From Paenibacillus woosongensis (GTDB taxonomy: Bacteria > Bacillota > Bacilli > Paenibacillales > Paenibacillaceae): 64,000 nt of DNA. The stretch is taken from the NCBI RefSeq assembly GCF_009725165.1, contig NZ_WNZW01000006.1, positions 1 to 64,000 on the forward strand. The letters run 5' to 3'. Shown piece after piece: positions 34,297-42,616 of this stretch (position 1 is its first letter; every line of letters starts with the position of its first letter). Both the position numbers and the translations under genes were made by a program. A model generated the notes under the pieces. It worked only from the letters and a program-made list of their open reading frames with translations, was not told the DNA's origin and did not search any database.

Positions 34297-36114
34297 TTAT
34301 TGACTCACGGACTCCACCTTGACGACGGGGATGCGAATGAATCGTCCCGCAGGCTGGCCTACGATGATAGAATCATCAGGCGAGCTGGTGTACTGCTCTT
34401 CGGTTGTCCCGTTCTCCTGGGATTCCATATAATGCTCGGTGTAATGCGTGAAGCGTCCGGTGACCGTGGCTTCTCCTTCGTAGAAGGTGAAATCGCCCTG
34501 CAGCATGACATAGCTATTCTGGCCGAAGGCGAGCACTTCTCCGGTCCCTGGGGAAGTGACGGTGCTGGTGAAACGGACAAGCGCGCCGGGATAAAGGGCG
34601 ACGTCGTCGGCGGAAATATCTACGTATCTCTGCTTGACTCCGGTAAACTCAAAGTGATCGCCGTAACGGACATAGATGGCCGTCTCACCCTCGCCTTCAC
34701 CGTGCGGATTCAGGACATGAAGCGTACCGTCATTTTGAACAATCAAGTCGTCTGCTTCAAACGAAAACAATAGCTGGATGCGATCCTCCAGCACTTCGAA
34801 GGCCATATACGACGCCTCGCGCGCAGCCGAATCTGCCTCGATGACCACTACAGGGATGCTCGAGGTGCTCAGAACCGGGTCAATGCGCAGGCTGTGGATT
34901 TGCGCATGGACGGATACGTCGCGATTCGATAAGATCTGCACGCTTTCCTCGCTGTTCATCCGGCCAAAAAACAACTGGTTGCCCGCATCGGTCGCAGCGA
35001 CGTAAACGTTCGAGCCGAACTTTTTCGTACCACCCGCGACATGCTTATAGCCCTCCCCGTCGCCGGAAGCCGGCAGAAGCCGCACCGGCTCGGCGGCTAC
35101 CCAGGCCAACTCGGTCGCACGGATTTCCGCCTTCGTATCCTGGTAATTGCCGAGCGCCCTATACAGGTCGATCGCTTCCTGATAATTTCCGCTGGCTGTG
35201 CTTTTTTTGGCGGAGTGGAGCAGCTTGGCGATCCCGTCCTTGGCATAAGCCAGCACCTTGGAACGCGGGTTAGCGGAGCTGGCGAACGACTCAAACTGCC
35301 GGGAATGCAGGGCAAAGGCGGCGTAGTCCTTGTTGTCCCAATCTTGTTTCAGCAGGGAATCCATTAATTCGTTCGTCTTGGCTATCACCCACGGCGCGTC
35401 GTGCTCATGGGTCTCATATTGCTTCACCATGGATGAAGCGTTCTGCAGCATGGCCTCGATATAACCGCTTGCTGTGATCCGCTCCAGCTTGGTTTCATCA
35501 TATCGCTGAAATACCGCATTCAACTGATCGAGCCATTCCTGCTCCGTTCCGAAGAAGTGGGCGGGCATGCGCAGCAGCTTCCATTTGAACGATTCATCGT
35601 CATAATGGCCATTATCTAAATTACGCTCTGGCTCTTCCAGCAGGGCTGTGCGGAATTGTTTGAAATAATCCATGAAGCTTTGCGAAATGCCATATTGTTC
35701 AGAGACCTGCTTATAGTATTCGCTGTAAGGCCCTTCGGGCGTCATGTAGCTGCTGCGGACCTGCTGAAGGCCGGCATAGGCGTCCATCAGGCGCTCGAAA
35801 TCATCTCCCCGGGCCGCCGCGGATGCTTGACCCAGGATGCCGGACAGGCTTTCCTTCATAGCCGTGATCGGCGCCAGCTCTTCCAGCCGGGAGGCGATGA
35901 ACTCTTCTTTGTAGCGAATGGTTTTATTGCTCCGCGCTTTCTGGTATAAAGTTTCGGCGTCGATCAGATTTTGCTCCTCATACAGAGCATCCGCTTGATC
36001 GATTGTGCTGAGCTTCTGGGAAATTCCTATTCCTTTGTATATCAGCAGCGGAATCATTAATACACATAATACAATGAGCAGATGATGCAGGGTTAACCAT
36101 TTTTTATACGTCAT
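34297..36114 (-). CDS. Membrane-anchored TPR-like protein, part of the vWA-tubulin-GTPase locus
   Basis: 605 residues. One TM at 12-31 (LLIVLCVLMIPLLIYKGIGI), so most of the chain should lie outside the cytoplasm. Helical repeats follow: ADALYEEQNLIDAETLYQKA (TPR-like), a long helical region, and ASGNYQEAIDLYRALGNYQD. From about residue 350 the sequence is beta-rich (QLFFGRMNSEESVQIL, ETAIYVRYGDHFEFTGVKQR) and ends in an acidic/Thr-rich segment. No family recognised. Its start overlaps the end of the zinc-ribbon gene by 11 bases, so the two are translated together. Confidence 0.75.
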   Translation of the reverse strand: MTYKKWLTLHHLLIVLCVLMIPLLIYKGIGISQKLSTIDQADALYEEQNLIDAETLYQKARSNKTIRYKEEFIASRLEELAPITAMKESLSGILGQASAAARGDDFERLMDAYAGLQQVRSSYMTPEGPYSEYYKQVSEQYGISQSFMDYFKQFRTALLEEPERNLDNGHYDDESFKWKLLRMPAHFFGTEQEWLDQLNAVFQRYDETKLERITASGYIEAMLQNASSMVKQYETHEHDAPWVIAKTNELMDSLLKQDWDNKDYAAFALHSRQFESFASSANPRSKVLAYAKDGIAKLLHSAKKSTASGNYQEAIDLYRALGNYQDTKAEIRATELAWVAAEPVRLLPASGDGEGYKHVAGGTKKFGSNVYVAATDAGNQLFFGRMNSEESVQILSNRDVSVHAQIHSLRIDPVLSTSSIPVVVIEADSAAREASYMAFEVLEDRIQLLFSFEADDLIVQNDGTLHVLNPHGEGEGETAIYVRYGDHFEFTGVKQRYVDISADDVALYPGALVRFTSTVTSPGTGEVLAFGQNSYVMLQGDFTFYEGEATVTGRFTHYTEHYMESQENGTTEEQYTSSPDDSIIVGQPAGRFIRIPVVKVESVSQ

Positions 36115-37054
36115 GGATGTTAGACCTCGGCTTTATTTGTTGAAAATCGGCATCCCACTGGTATTTCTCCTCATAGATCCGCGCCGTCTCCGCTTGGAGA
36201 GCGCCCCAGTTCAAGTCCGGATTCTCTGTGACGATGCGGTACAGCCGGAGGAACCGGTCCTTGGGCAGCTTACGGGCATAACGGGCCAGGAATCCGGAAT
36301 AGGCCAGCACATAGCGTTTCATTCGTACTGCTGCGCCAGCTACTCCGGCAAGAATGTCATCCCCGTCCTTCATCGCCGTAATTTGCTGCTCATATTTAAT
36401 GACATATTGGAAGGTGCGGTCTTTGATGAGCTCCCGCTTGATTTTGGCCAGCTCGCCGATATAGGAAGCCAGCTCGGGGTCGAAGTCCTCGAGCAGCAGC
36501 GGCTCCAGCTCAAGATCCATATCCTTGCGCAGCACAAGGGATTGCAGCAGGAGAATTTGCAGCTTGCGGATATGGTCGTTGCGAATGATGACAGCGACTT
36601 CGCGCATCAATTCATAGGAGCGCGCCTCGTTTTCCTGCGCGGCTGCGATATCCAGATTGCGTACGAGGCCGTTTGCGATGCGGTCCCGGTCGCGGACGAA
36701 CATTTTGCTCAGCTCGATAGAGGTCCGGCTCGGCAGCGCCTTGCGCCTTACGAATAAGAGAAGAGCCATCAGCGCAGCCCCGGAGACCGCCGAAATGGCG
36801 ATAAACTGAAAGGTCGGGCTAAATGCGACTGCAATCAGCGTCAGCAGCAGAGTGAGCAGCAGATCATTGCTCAAGGAGCGCTTCGCCGCTCGCAGCGCCA
36901 GCTCCTGAATGGGAAGCAGCGCCGGTTTGCCGCAGGTCGTGCAATTCTCCTCCATAAGTACGGTATAGTTATGGCAATTTTTGCAGCATCTTAACTTTTC
37001 ATAGGCATATTTCGTTTTTATTGGAGGGCGCAGTACAATATTTTTCTTTTTCAT
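36104..37054 (-). CDS. Zinc-ribbon membrane protein of the vWA-tubulin-GTPase locus
   Basis: 316 residues. N-terminal zinc ribbon: CCKNC (23-27) and CTTC (38-41). Two TMs, a tight hairpin at about 62-102 (DLLLTLLLTLIAVAFSP, then FIAISAVSGAALMALLLFV). The remaining 210 residues are helical and cytoplasmic by prediction (IANGLVRNLDIAAAQENEAR, RKLQILLLQSLVLRKDMDLE). Family unknown. Its ATG shares bases with the stop of the small ORF at 37051-37200, and it overlaps the TPR-like gene by 11 bases: a tightly coupled leftward operon. Confidence 0.75.
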   Translation of the reverse strand: MKKKNIVLRPPIKTKYAYEKLRCCKNCHNYTVLMEENCTTCGKPALLPIQELALRAAKRSLSNDLLLTLLLTLIAVAFSPTFQFIAISAVSGAALMALLLFVRRKALPSRTSIELSKMFVRDRDRIANGLVRNLDIAAAQENEARSYELMREVAVIIRNDHIRKLQILLLQSLVLRKDMDLELEPLLLEDFDPELASYIGELAKIKRELIKDRTFQYVIKYEQQITAMKDGDDILAGVAGAAVRMKRYVLAYSGFLARYARKLPKDRFLRLYRIVTENPDLNWGALQAETARIYEEKYQWDADFQQIKPRSNIHDV

Positions 37055-37200
37055 GGCACTCTCTCTTCATGGTTGATAAGCTGCAGCAATTGGGCGTCAA
37101 GCTCCTGGGGAGCGATGATACGATCTCTGCGCGTGTAATAGAGCACGGACTTTACAATGGCAAACAGAAACAAAAGGGTCAGGCATCCGTATGTAACCAT
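37051..37200 (-). CDS. Small membrane protein (49 residues), first gene of the leftward operon
   Basis: The ATG at 37200 has GAAAGGAAG upstream at good spacing. The product MVTYGCLTLLFLFAIVKSVL, then YYTRRDRIIAPQELDAQLL, has one N-terminal TM and a charged cytoplasmic tail. Its TGA overlaps the ATG of the zinc-ribbon gene (ATGA), which is hard to explain unless it is translated. Divergent from the vWA operon across a gap of about 195 bases. Too short for most length cut-offs. Confidence 0.7.
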   Translation of the reverse strand: MVTYGCLTLLFLFAIVKSVLYYTRRDRIIAPQELDAQLLQLINHEERVP

Positions 37201-37395
37201 ATGCGGCTTCCTTTCGTAATTGAATTATGAAGGTATTAATTATATCATATGGACAGCGATCGACTTGGTAGATTTTGACGAAACATAGGGATGAATATTT
37301 TCAACCTCTTAACCTTTTTTTAAGGAATATTGATTACAATAGATAAAGCTCTAGTACAATTATACTACCTGAAACCAGAATAAAGGAGCACGATT
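37201..37395. promoter_or_regulatory. Divergent promoter region of the vWA-tubulin-GTPase locus
   Basis: AT-rich. Rightward elements could be TTGATT (37330-37335) with TACAAT (37355-37360), spacing 19. The leftward promoter is not certain. The AT-content and position fit shared control of both operons. Confidence 0.45.
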
Positions 37396-39207
37396 ATGCA
37401 GAAGCGTAATAAGCAGTCTTTACGTATATTAACGGCTTTTATGGTCTTTTGGTTACTCGTTACTACGCTGGGCTCCGAGATATACGGAGCGGCGCCGGCC
37501 GCGCAGGGGAGCCAGCCCGGCTCGCGAATCGACGCGGTGCTCGTCATTGACGTCAGCAACTCTATGAAGACGAGCGACTCGAATAAAGTCGGCAATGAAG
37601 CGATGAAGATGTTCATCGATATGCTGTCCGCGCAGGGGGATAAGGTAGGCATTATCGCCTATACGGACAAAGTCCAGCGGGAGAAGGCGCTGCTTGAGAT
37701 CAAGACCCCCGAGGATAAGCAGGATTTGAAGGATTTCATCGATGGCCTCGACAGGGGGCCATACACCGATATCGCAGTGGGCATCAAGGAAGCGGTCAAG
37801 GTACTGCAAAAAGGCTCCGACCCGAACCACGAGCCAATGATCGTCCTGCTTGCGGACGGCAACAATGATTTCAACAAAAGCTCCGGGCGCACGCAGAGCG
37901 CATCCGACCAGGAGCTGAAACAAGCGGTCGAGGAAGCAAAGGCAGCCGGCATTCCGATCTATACGATCGGGCTGAATGCTGACGGCAAGCTGAACAAGGC
38001 GCCGCTGGAGGATCTTGCGAACCAGACGGCCGCCAAGTCCTTCTCGACCAGCACGGCGGATGATCTTCCGGGCATCCTTAGCGAAATATTCGCCAGCCAT
38101 CTGAAGCTGAAGATCGTGCCGATCCAGAGCATGACGGGGACCGGCAGCTTCCAGGAGGTTACGGTCAACGTACCGAATGCGAACGTGCTCGAAGCGAACA
38201 TATCGATCATGTCGGCGCAGCCCGTCGAGACGGAGCTGGTGAATCCTGCCGGGGATAAAATAGCAGTGCCGTCGGACGATGTGCTGCTGTCGAAGTCGAA
38301 GAGCTATTCCCTCATTAAGCTGCTGAGTCCGGCCGAGGGCGATTGGAAGCTGCGGGTCAAGGGGGCGTCCAAGGATAAAATCGACATTAACCTCGTCTTC
38401 AACTACGACCTGGAGCTGGAGATGGAGCCAATTGCGGCGGGAAGCCATAAGCCCGGCGACAAGGTGCAGATCGGAGCGTATCTGACGAGCAACGGCCAGA
38501 AGCTGCAAACCGCCGATCTGTACAAGAACATGAACGCCGTGCTGCTTGCGAAGGATCTGGACAGCGGCAAGACGGAGGAAGTCAAGCTCAACAACACGGG
38601 CGATAAATTCGAGGGAACGTTCGAAATTCCCGAAGCCCATGATTATGAGCTGAAGGTGCGCGCCGAGGAGCGCAGCTTCTACCGGGAGTCTGAGCCGGTA
38701 ACGATCAGCGCCAAAGCTGCATCCGGAGGAGCGGCGGCGACCAAGCCGGCAACGCCAGCGGCCCCGGAGGAAGAGAAGCCGTTTCCGTGGCTTACCGTCG
38801 TCATCTCGGCCATAGCCGCAGCTGTTCTTGCAGCGGCCGCTTACTTCATTACTGCAGCCGTGAAGAAAGCGAACCGCGGCTTCGTCGGACAAATCGTCAT
38901 CGAAATCCGCGATGAGAATACACACGAGAAGTCGTTCCCGCAATATAAGAAATTGACCGCCTTCAAGGGCAAGTTCAATTTGCATCAGCTGCTGCAGCTT
39001 GCGCCGGAGCTGAAGGAGACGGAGAAAGTCGTCTTTACCCCGGCGAAGGGAGACCGGATCATGCTGCGCAACGGTTCAGACGCTCCGGTCGAGAAATCCG
39101 GACGGGTTGTGGATGCGAGCGCGGGACTGGAGCTGAAGAGCGGAGACCGGATTACGCTGCCGCTGCAGCATATGGATAAGACGATTTTCATAGAGTACCT
39201 GGTATAA
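37396..39207 (+). CDS. Exported vWA-domain protein with TM and cytoplasmic tail
   Basis: 603 residues; AAAGGAG precedes the ATG. Signal peptide 1-31 (hydrophobic core ILTAFMVFWLLVTTLGS). A vWA domain at 45-235 has a complete MIDAS motif DVSNS (52-56), TDIAVG and LLADGNND, so it binds a metal ion and a ligand outside the cell. Beta-sandwich regions follow (250-440), then a Pro/Ala linker, one TM at about 462-485 (WLTVVISAIAAAVLAAAAYF), and a cytoplasmic domain of about 115 residues of unknown fold (QIVIEIRDENTHEKSFPQYK). First gene of the rightward operon; the tubulin-like gene follows 19 bases later. Confidence 0.88.
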   Translation: MQKRNKQSLRILTAFMVFWLLVTTLGSEIYGAAPAAQGSQPGSRIDAVLVIDVSNSMKTSDSNKVGNEAMKMFIDMLSAQGDKVGIIAYTDKVQREKALLEIKTPEDKQDLKDFIDGLDRGPYTDIAVGIKEAVKVLQKGSDPNHEPMIVLLADGNNDFNKSSGRTQSASDQELKQAVEEAKAAGIPIYTIGLNADGKLNKAPLEDLANQTAAKSFSTSTADDLPGILSEIFASHLKLKIVPIQSMTGTGSFQEVTVNVPNANVLEANISIMSAQPVETELVNPAGDKIAVPSDDVLLSKSKSYSLIKLLSPAEGDWKLRVKGASKDKIDINLVFNYDLELEMEPIAAGSHKPGDKVQIGAYLTSNGQKLQTADLYKNMNAVLLAKDLDSGKTEEVKLNNTGDKFEGTFEIPEAHDYELKVRAEERSFYRESEPVTISAKAASGGAAATKPATPAAPEEEKPFPWLTVVISAIAAAVLAAAAYFITAAVKKANRGFVGQIVIEIRDENTHEKSFPQYKKLTAFKGKFNLHQLLQLAPELKETEKVVFTPAKGDRIMLRNGSDAPVEKSGRVVDASAGLELKSGDRITLPLQHMDKTIFIEYLV

Positions 39208-39226
39208 ATTTGAGGAGGAAACGTAT

Positions 39227-42200
39227 ATGAAACCGGTAGTCAGAGAGCATATCCAGCAATTGGACGTATCGCTAGGCGGAGGCATCGTCAGCGACAAAAT
39301 CCGTGTCGACACGATCGACAATCCGATCCTCATCATCGGCCTGGGCGGCACGGGGATCGATGCATTGCTTCGCTTGAAATATCAGATCAACCGCCGCTTC
39401 AAGCTGCCGGAGGACCCGTTGTCCAAGAAGAAGCGCGAGAAGCCCGACAACGTGGAATTCCTGGCGTTCGAGACGAACGAGCAGGACCGCACGAAGCGCT
39501 ATAAAGGAATCGGGCTCGACCCAATCAATGAATTCGTCCTGCTGTCCAACCCGGAAATCGGCGGACTGCTGCAGAACCGGAGTATTTTGGAGCCGTATAT
39601 TACCGATTGGCTGTCCCCGGAACTTAGCATTACGGACGGTATGAACGGGGCGGCGGGCGTGCGGCAGGCCGGACGGCTGCTGCTGTTCACGAAGATCAAT
39701 CAGGTCGTGCAGGCGATCGATAAGAAAATCAAAACGCTGTCGGTAGGCACGAACAAGAAGCTGATGGTGTTTCTGTTGACCGGCTTGTCCGGCGGTACGG
39801 GAAGCGGCTGCTTCCTCGACATCGCCTATATCGTGCGCGGCATCATCGAACGCGATCACGGCTCGGCCGGGATCGACCGGGTGAATACGCTCGGCTATTT
39901 GTTTACGCCGGACATCAACCTGTCCAACAAGAGCCTGAGCGAGCATACGCGCGAGTACATCAAGAAGAACGGCTACGCGGCGCTGAAAGAGCTGGACTAC
40001 TGGATGAACGTGGACAGCCGCGGCGAGCGATTTAAGCAGCAGTACGGCAACATTCTGACGGTTAACTCTCCATTGCCGCCGTTCAATCTGTGCCATCTTA
40101 TTTCGGCGACGAATACCGAGGGCAAGCTGCTGGAGAACGCTTATGACTACTGCATGAACGTCACCGCCGAGAACATTACGAACTTTATGGCGAGCGAAGA
40201 GAAGCAGTCCGGCGAGGAATTTGCGATCCACGACTATATCAGCAATATTCGCACGAACATCGCGCAAATGAACAAGATGTACCCGGCGAACTATGAATAT
40301 AACATTATCGGGGCGTCCTCTGCGGTGCTGCCGATCGAGGAAATGACAACTTATTTGGCATACCGGCTGTTCGGCAAAATGGAGAAAATGTTCCAGCATG
40401 CGCCGAGCCAGGAGGACGTCGAGAAGTTTGCCCGCAAGCTGGGCATCGACCTTGAGAGCATGATCAAGACATTTGAGTCCCGCGTTCCCGAGCCGCTGCC
40501 CGGCTACGAGAACAGCGAACGGCTGAGCTTCGCCAACGTGGTAAAATCCCAGGTCGTGAACATGGATACGGAGCTGGAGCAGACCTTCCTGGCCCGGGCG
40601 AGAGAGGAATATATCAAGGCGAAGAAGCAGCTGCCTGGCGAGGTGCTGGAGCAGTTCAGCGAGCAGATCCGCCGTCTGTTCCTCCATCCGGAGCAAGGTC
40701 CGTTCTATGTGTCCCGTTTGATCTACACGGAAAAAGGCTTCTGCCTTCTAAAAATGCTGCTGTCCTACATTGAGACGCTGCGTGAGAACCTGCTGCGCAT
40801 TCCGCGCGACATCGAGGCGGCGCAGGATCAGGCGCACGAGAAGCTGGGCGACGCCAAGAGCGCATTCGTCTCCAAGGAGAAGAAGAAGAACGCTTATATC
40901 GAAGCGAAAATTCATGAATATTGGCTGCATGCGGACGTTGAGCGCACGGAGCAAATGATCGAATTCTATGAGGATCTGTATCAGCTGCTGAACCAGGAGA
41001 ACAACCGGATTTACAGCGTGTTTACGGAAATTCTAAACGCGCTGAGCTCGATTTTTGCCAAAAACGGGGACATCCTGACAAGCGGCGAGGAGCAGGTGGA
41101 CCATAAAGGCAACAAAACGTACTACTGGAATATCGTCAGCGTGCCGGACATTTCCAGTGTCGTCAGCGGCATCATGGACAAGAAAGACGTCGACGATCTG
41201 ATTCGCGATTTCTCCCTGGAGCTGTTGAACAATTCAAACCAATGGGTGAAGGAGCAGGAGATCGATATCGTCAGCTCCATCTCCGACTTCCTGACCGAGA
41301 AATTCGGCGATCTCATTACGAAGTCGATGGAGGATTTCCTGGTCATTAAATACGGGCAGGACGAGTCAATCGAGAAATTCGTCGAGCGCTTCATTGCCAG
41401 CAAGCTGGATGAGGAGGCCGTTCCGGTCTTCCACCTGTCGAACAGCACGGGCAATCTGCATTTCCCTTCCTGGGGCTTCGTCTCCGTTCCGGTGCAGGCG
41501 CCGAGCATCCTCAAAGGGATTCGCAACTACCAGAACAACGCGGTCGGCAAATCGCATTTTACGGTCAAGGAAAGCGAAGTGAAGAACCGGATCTTCTGGC
41601 TGAACACGCGCAACGGGGTGCCGCTGTTCGTCTACACGCCGCTGAAGGTGTACGAGGAGAGCTATGAGCGGACGATTCTCGATAAGGAAGGAATCGGGCG
41701 CCACCTGGTGCAGACGGATAAGAACAACTGGACATACCTGCCTTCGCCGATCCCGGAGAAATCCTGGGGCGACACGTATACCAACTCGCGGGTGCAGAGC
41801 TATAACTCGCGAGTGCGCGAGGAGTTTGCCAAAGCGCTTGAGCTGAAGGTCATCGTGGAAAAAGACGCCGACCACAATACGAGCAACCGTTATTCCGCAG
41901 TGTTCACGAAGCCGTTCGATTTGGAGAGCACGCTGGCTGCCTATGACATGCGTCTGGACGCGCCGAAGCCGAATTTGGGCGAAGTGAAGCGTGCCGCGGT
42001 TGAACTCAGACGCCTGCTGGCCGAAGGACTTCCCCAGGAGGGCGACAAGGACATTTTTGGCAGCATCAACGAGGAGCTGGCCAAGGAGAACCTGATCCGT
42101 ACGCCGGAGCTGATCGCGCGCGTGCGGCAGGAGATCGCCAAGTACGACGGAATTGCGGCGATGGCGGCGAAGCTGGATGCGGTGCTGGAGCAGCACCAGG

Positions 42201-42616
42201 ACGAGGAGAAGTGGCTGGAGCAGTTCATTGAGGCGCTCTATACCGAAACGATTACGAAAAAGGGCGCGCTCTACGTCTACGATCGCGATCCGGAGGAAGA
42301 GGCGTGGGAGCCGTTCGCCAACTTGATGAAGAGCCGCAATTATGTGGAATACGAAGTGTTCACGCATTTCCGCGGCTTGGACGAGAAGAACCGCAGCGCC
42401 TTGATGCGCAAGGCATCGCGCCGCGACGCGGAGCTGACGGCGAGCGAGGATATCCAGCCGCTGCTGCAGACGCTGGATGAGCTGGCTGAACGATTCCAGG
42501 AGGGGCGGGACTCGCTGGAATACGAGAAGGTAGAGCTGGCTAACGGGGAAGAGATGTACCAGTTCTACAGACAGGTCGCCGCGAAGCTGAACGACATTCG
42601 CAGAAGGTTGAAATAA
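39227..42616 (+). CDS. Large tubulin/FtsZ-like protein
   Basis: 1129 residues; GAGGAGG lies upstream of the ATG. The N-terminal part is a tubulin-type GTPase domain: a dinucleotide-like loop NPILIIGLGGTGIDALLRLK (32-51) and the tubulin signature GGTGSG at 189-194 (FLLTGLSGGTGSGCFLDIAY). The family is related to bacterial tubulin-like proteins (Pfam Tubulin_2 by recollection), not FtsZ or TubZ. The long remainder is helical, with coiled-coil-like stretches (AAQDQAHEKLGDAKSAFVSK, LVIKYGQDESIEKF), and has no TM. It may polymerise or act as a nucleotide switch below the membrane. Its stop overlaps the next ATG. Confidence 0.85.
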   Translation: MKPVVREHIQQLDVSLGGGIVSDKIRVDTIDNPILIIGLGGTGIDALLRLKYQINRRFKLPEDPLSKKKREKPDNVEFLAFETNEQDRTKRYKGIGLDPINEFVLLSNPEIGGLLQNRSILEPYITDWLSPELSITDGMNGAAGVRQAGRLLLFTKINQVVQAIDKKIKTLSVGTNKKLMVFLLTGLSGGTGSGCFLDIAYIVRGIIERDHGSAGIDRVNTLGYLFTPDINLSNKSLSEHTREYIKKNGYAALKELDYWMNVDSRGERFKQQYGNILTVNSPLPPFNLCHLISATNTEGKLLENAYDYCMNVTAENITNFMASEEKQSGEEFAIHDYISNIRTNIAQMNKMYPANYEYNIIGASSAVLPIEEMTTYLAYRLFGKMEKMFQHAPSQEDVEKFARKLGIDLESMIKTFESRVPEPLPGYENSERLSFANVVKSQVVNMDTELEQTFLARAREEYIKAKKQLPGEVLEQFSEQIRRLFLHPEQGPFYVSRLIYTEKGFCLLKMLLSYIETLRENLLRIPRDIEAAQDQAHEKLGDAKSAFVSKEKKKNAYIEAKIHEYWLHADVERTEQMIEFYEDLYQLLNQENNRIYSVFTEILNALSSIFAKNGDILTSGEEQVDHKGNKTYYWNIVSVPDISSVVSGIMDKKDVDDLIRDFSLELLNNSNQWVKEQEIDIVSSISDFLTEKFGDLITKSMEDFLVIKYGQDESIEKFVERFIASKLDEEAVPVFHLSNSTGNLHFPSWGFVSVPVQAPSILKGIRNYQNNAVGKSHFTVKESEVKNRIFWLNTRNGVPLFVYTPLKVYEESYERTILDKEGIGRHLVQTDKNNWTYLPSPIPEKSWGDTYTNSRVQSYNSRVREEFAKALELKVIVEKDADHNTSNRYSAVFTKPFDLESTLAAYDMRLDAPKPNLGEVKRAAVELRRLLAEGLPQEGDKDIFGSINEELAKENLIRTPELIARVRQEIAKYDGIAAMAAKLDAVLEQHQDEEKWLEQFIEALYTETITKKGALYVYDRDPEEEAWEPFANLMKSRNYVEYEVFTHFRGLDEKNRSALMRKASRRDAELTASEDIQPLLQTLDELAERFQEGRDSLEYEKVELANGEEMYQFYRQVAAKLNDIRRRLK

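Noticed and set aside
37453..40696. Two long minus-strand frames under the vWA and tubulin-like genes
   Set aside because: Opposite strand carries clear MIDAS and GGTGSG motifs; the antisense frames have none.
39227..42616. FtsZ or TubZ plasmid-segregation protein
   Set aside because: Length of 1129 residues, the fused helical region, and the vWA/GTPase neighbours do not fit; no plasmid replication genes are present.
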